Positions 61,280 through 64,000 of a DNA stretch of 64,000 nucleotides are shown here, one piece after another. The position numbers and the translations under genes were made by a program. The DNA lies in NCBI RefSeq assembly GCF_963422355.1, contig NC_085103.1, positions 2,443,731 through 2,507,730 of the forward strand, written 5' to 3'. Under the pieces are notes generated by a model that saw only the letters and a list, made by a program, of their open reading frames with translations, had not been told where the DNA came from and ran no database searches. Positions within the stretch are counted from its first letter, which is position 1; each line of letters starts with the position of its first letter. Origin of the DNA: Corticium candelabrum (Eukaryota; Porifera; Homoscleromorpha; Homosclerophorida; Plakinidae).

Positions 61280-61660
61280 CAAACCATTTGCGCATGCGTA
61301 AAGTATGACCGCTGGGAGTTTATCGATGAACTGTACAGTAAGATCACGGTCTGGAAATTTTTGTCGTAGTTATGTAGTTTTATGATGCCTACTGCATCTA
61401 GATAAATAGACAGACGAGATTTTAGGTGTGCATCTATAGCCATATAGGCAGACTTCCTGCACATGACGGTCAAACCATTTGCGCATGCGTAAGTTGTGAC
61501 GCTGGGAGTTTATCGACAGACTGTACAGTAAGATCACCGTCTGGAAATTTGTGGCGTAGTTATGTAGTTTTATGATGCCTACTGCATCTAGACAAATAGA
61601 CAGACGAGATTTTAGGTGTGCATCTATAGCTATAGAGGCAGACTTCCTGCACATGACGTC
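61280..61660. repeat. 191-bp tandem duplication
   Basis: Two direct copies (about 61280-61470 and 61471-61660), each starting CAAACCATTTGCGCATGCGT and ending CCTGCACATGACG, with roughly a dozen differences. Short open frames in both are shadows of the repeat. Confidence 0.9.
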
Positions 61661-62122
61661 ACTATTCTATACAGCTATTTTTCTCTGTGTAATTATTACT
61701 TACATGTATCTCTGATTTGTACTGATTTTACTTTTATGCTACGCCATTCTGATACAACAAGAAGCGTTGAAAACAGAAAGGGGCGTTGGTTGTGTTTCAA
61801 TTTCTGTAGTTGGAAATATTTAACTATTTATTCTAGAGTTTAATGGTGGCCTCGATATGCTCACTTTCGTCTGCATGAACTTTCTTTCCTCTCGTCTGCC
61901 ATTTCCTTATAGAGGGCAATGTCTGCCTACCATTCTAAGTCTCTGGCTCTGACTTAATTAGCTTAAACAAGCTGGTTCAGTCTTTCACATGTTTAGATGT
62001 CTGGCCTTTCCATCTCTTGTCACGCATTCTGTTTCCACCTTTCTTACATATTGCTGTTTGTAGATGTCTTGCATAAATCATCTTACATCGATCTTGCTTC
62101 TTTTAGTTGTTGTCATCTGTTT

Positions 62123-62543
62123 ATGGCGTCGTTTGATTGTTACGCATTCAGCGCAAAAAGTCCAGAATATTGTACAGAAAGTGATTGTGCTTATGACAAC
62201 AGCAGTGACGTCGACATTGTGGAAGGCATGGAGCCTTTGCGGAAGCGTAGAAAGACAGGTGATGACCCTCGATGCAATAGAGTAAAGCCAGAGAGACTGT
62301 TTGAGCTCGCAGCTGACGTTGTTTCGAGCAAAATTCCGTTCAAAACGGTTGAGCAATATCGTCGTCGATGCGGGCGTAAAGTGCCTGAGAAAGTCATATT
62401 TGCAATAATTAGGAAGGCGTTTCCAACTGATGAGGATATGGTGGGATTGTGTGCATCACTGTCACGGCCATATTTCGATAGTGATGAGTTCTACTGTGAA
62501 TCCAATAATTCCGAAATCATTGTGAAGGATGTGATGCAAACAG
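62123..62543 (+). CDS. ZSWIM-like protein, N-terminal exon (3' partial)
   Basis: From ATG 62123 the frame reads MASFDCYAFSAKSPEY, a basic RKRRKTG stretch, then LFELAADVVSSKIPFKTVEQ, KVPEKVIFAIIRKAFP and IIVKDVMQTG before a GTAAG donor at 62544. The last blocks resemble the region before the zinc finger in ZSWIM4/5/6-type proteins (a 'LPF..VEE', 'VPE.V', 'FP..E.D' and 'VKDVLQ.G' pattern), which act as substrate receptors of cullin-RING ubiquitin ligases. The SWIM finger itself is expected in later exons, which I do not find before the window ends. Frame continuation past the donor is a read-through artefact. The ATG could also be farther upstream at 61997. Confidence 0.6.
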
Positions 62544-62689
62544 GTAAGATCTATGATGAGACCTCCTATCATGCATGGCCATTAAAATTGAAAATGTCTG
62601 CTCTGTACTCCACTGCCACTTGTTTTCAAATCTCCCTTGATCCAAGGTCTTTAAAATACCGAGGGCAACATTACGTTTAATGTCAGGCT

Positions 62690-64000
62690 TCAACCTTCAA
62701 CAGAGAGACAAACGGCGGTTGCCAAGCCTAGACAAAGTGTAGGAGCATCCGCAGTTTCGTCATGCATTTAAGAAAAGTGTCACCACCGTTTGTGTGCAAG
62801 TCACGTGACTTTTGAATTAATGTACGGAAGAGTGCGAGTGTCATGGACGATTGATGGTAATCTGTGACCTCTGCACAAACCTCCTGCGTATTGCATTGTC
62901 ACACAGTTTGCAGTGGCGTCGCATAATTATAATAGGGATCTGGATGGACCACGGGGGAATGGGTGTAGCCTTCAAGGTAATTGATGAAACCTTACAAATT
63001 ACAACCTTACCGGATGCCCTGCATTTTGAGGCTTAGCAACGCCTCTAATGTGCTTAGCTGAGTGTAGTGTGGGCGCAGCAAGGTGATTCATTATTGCATG
63101 TAATTTCCAAAATTCTTGGACCGTTTCTAATTGCCCGAGGCCCGGATATCCGGGATAAGGGTACAGTAGTCTGGTGGCGATCGGCCGTACATACGTACAT
63201 ACGACCGTATTTATGCTCGATTAGCGCAGATGCAACTGAAGCTATTCCGACCAATTATACAAAAAGTGGTGTCATTACCGACCAAAAGACGAACGTGATG
63301 TCATCATAAGGCTTCACCTCTCTGTTTGCTACGAGAATTCGGCCATCAGGTCGTCCATCTTGTACATGGTGTTTAGTCCTTTGCTTTTCATAAGGGTATA
63401 GCACTTACAAACAACGCCTAATCTAAATTTGCACGTGCACGTTTTCCCACCAACAACCATGCAGGCGTCTAGAGAGCGAAGGTGCTGGATTCAGGCGCCA
63501 TGCGGTGCGTGTAGCTGAAACGTACCTGACTTGCAACATTTTGCTTGTTCTAGTGTTTATGCATAGTGGTTCTGCAGCCTGACAGCTTGAATTTCGGTGT
63601 GCGTGGCTGCAACTACAATCAATAGTGTCATTTAAACAGAAATTTAGCGCTCCACGGGAATTTGCGAAGGGGAACGTGCATTGTCATGACAGTGCGTCTG
63701 TTTGTCGGACAAAGCGATTGACCTGTAAGTACGCAAGTCTGGAGACGAGTTTGCACCCTTTGTTTACACGCCTGCATTGGAAACCTTAGCTGAGACCAGT
63801 GAGTTGGGCTAAATACCTAAGTATGCAAAACATTATCACGTGACGAGATACATGCTCCGGCCGAGGGTTTCGCACTGTAGTGCTTCTCTATTCATTGTAG
63901 GATTATAGTTTACTATTCATTCTAGAGGAACGATTGCTGTAATAGAAACCTAGACAGAAAGAGACGTTAGCCAAGATGTGCAAGTTAATGGTTAAAACTC
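62690..64000. other. Right end of the window, no feature recognised
   Basis: No exon with a recognisable domain. It may be a long intron of the ZSWIM-like gene or intergenic DNA. Short open frames (62851-63036, 63067-63309) have no recognisable motif. Confidence 0.3.

Noticed and set aside
62851-63036. Second exon of the ZSWIM-like gene
   Set aside because: Its translation shows none of the residues expected before or in the SWIM finger, and there is no matching acceptor phase.
1-64000. tRNA or rRNA genes
   Set aside because: I saw no cloverleaf-like A/B boxes or rRNA sequence by eye; a tRNAscan-SE run would be decisive.

Overview
This is a eukaryotic window from an early-branching animal, most probably a sponge. 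The evidence is introns with GT/AG borders, animal-only extracellular and death-fold domains, many microsatellites and many DNA-transposon remains. The species cannot be fixed from the sequence alone. All exon borders below were read by eye from splice sites and phase, so the larger gene models are inferred, not measured.

Region 1 (1-27136) is one enormous plus-strand gene whose 5' end lies outside the window. Its predicted product (about 8,285 residues inside the window) starts and ends like a thrombospondin: coiled coil, thrombospondin-type EGF, then EGF, calcium-binding type 3 repeats and the thrombospondin C-terminal domain. An array of 23 vWFD-C8 modules of about 300 residues sits between the EGF domains, and a laminin-G-like domain follows the C-terminal domain. 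Nearly the whole array is in two giant exons (9.3 and 12.7 kb).

Region 2 (about 28.5-37.6 kb, plus 51.4-54.5 kb) holds three related death-fold genes. Two have two death domains; one combines CARD and death domain, like CRADD/RAIDD. They share a 50-nt linker exon, and two also share a 231-nt last exon. The 28.5-33.0 and 51.4-54.07 kb stretches are a segmental duplication. Its second copy carries an in-frame deletion that fused two exons, and a different second death domain.

Region 3 (38841-40574) is a small secreted fibrinogen-like gene with an in-frame stop. Region 4 (41201-51052) is a 9.85-kb Mutator-like (MULE) transposon with 1,279-bp terminal inverted repeats and a 9-bp target-site duplication. 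It has Ulp1-like protease, FLYWCH-like, DDE transposase and SWIM parts, broken by several stops and a frameshift. Each terminal repeat carries a copy of the same 387-bp mariner-type MITE.

Region 5 (54972-60249) is a seven-exon NHEJ1/XLF gene, a DNA double-strand-break repair factor. Its introns hold remains of a retroelement and of a tyrosine-recombinase (Crypton-like) element. Region 6 (60.6-64 kb) has an inverted-repeat element, a 191-bp tandem duplication and the first recognisable exon of a ZSWIM-like gene that runs out of the window.

The genes do not form one pathway. The adhesive matrix giant, the death-fold cluster, the lectin-like gene and the repair gene are independent loci; the transposons explain most of the remaining structure.
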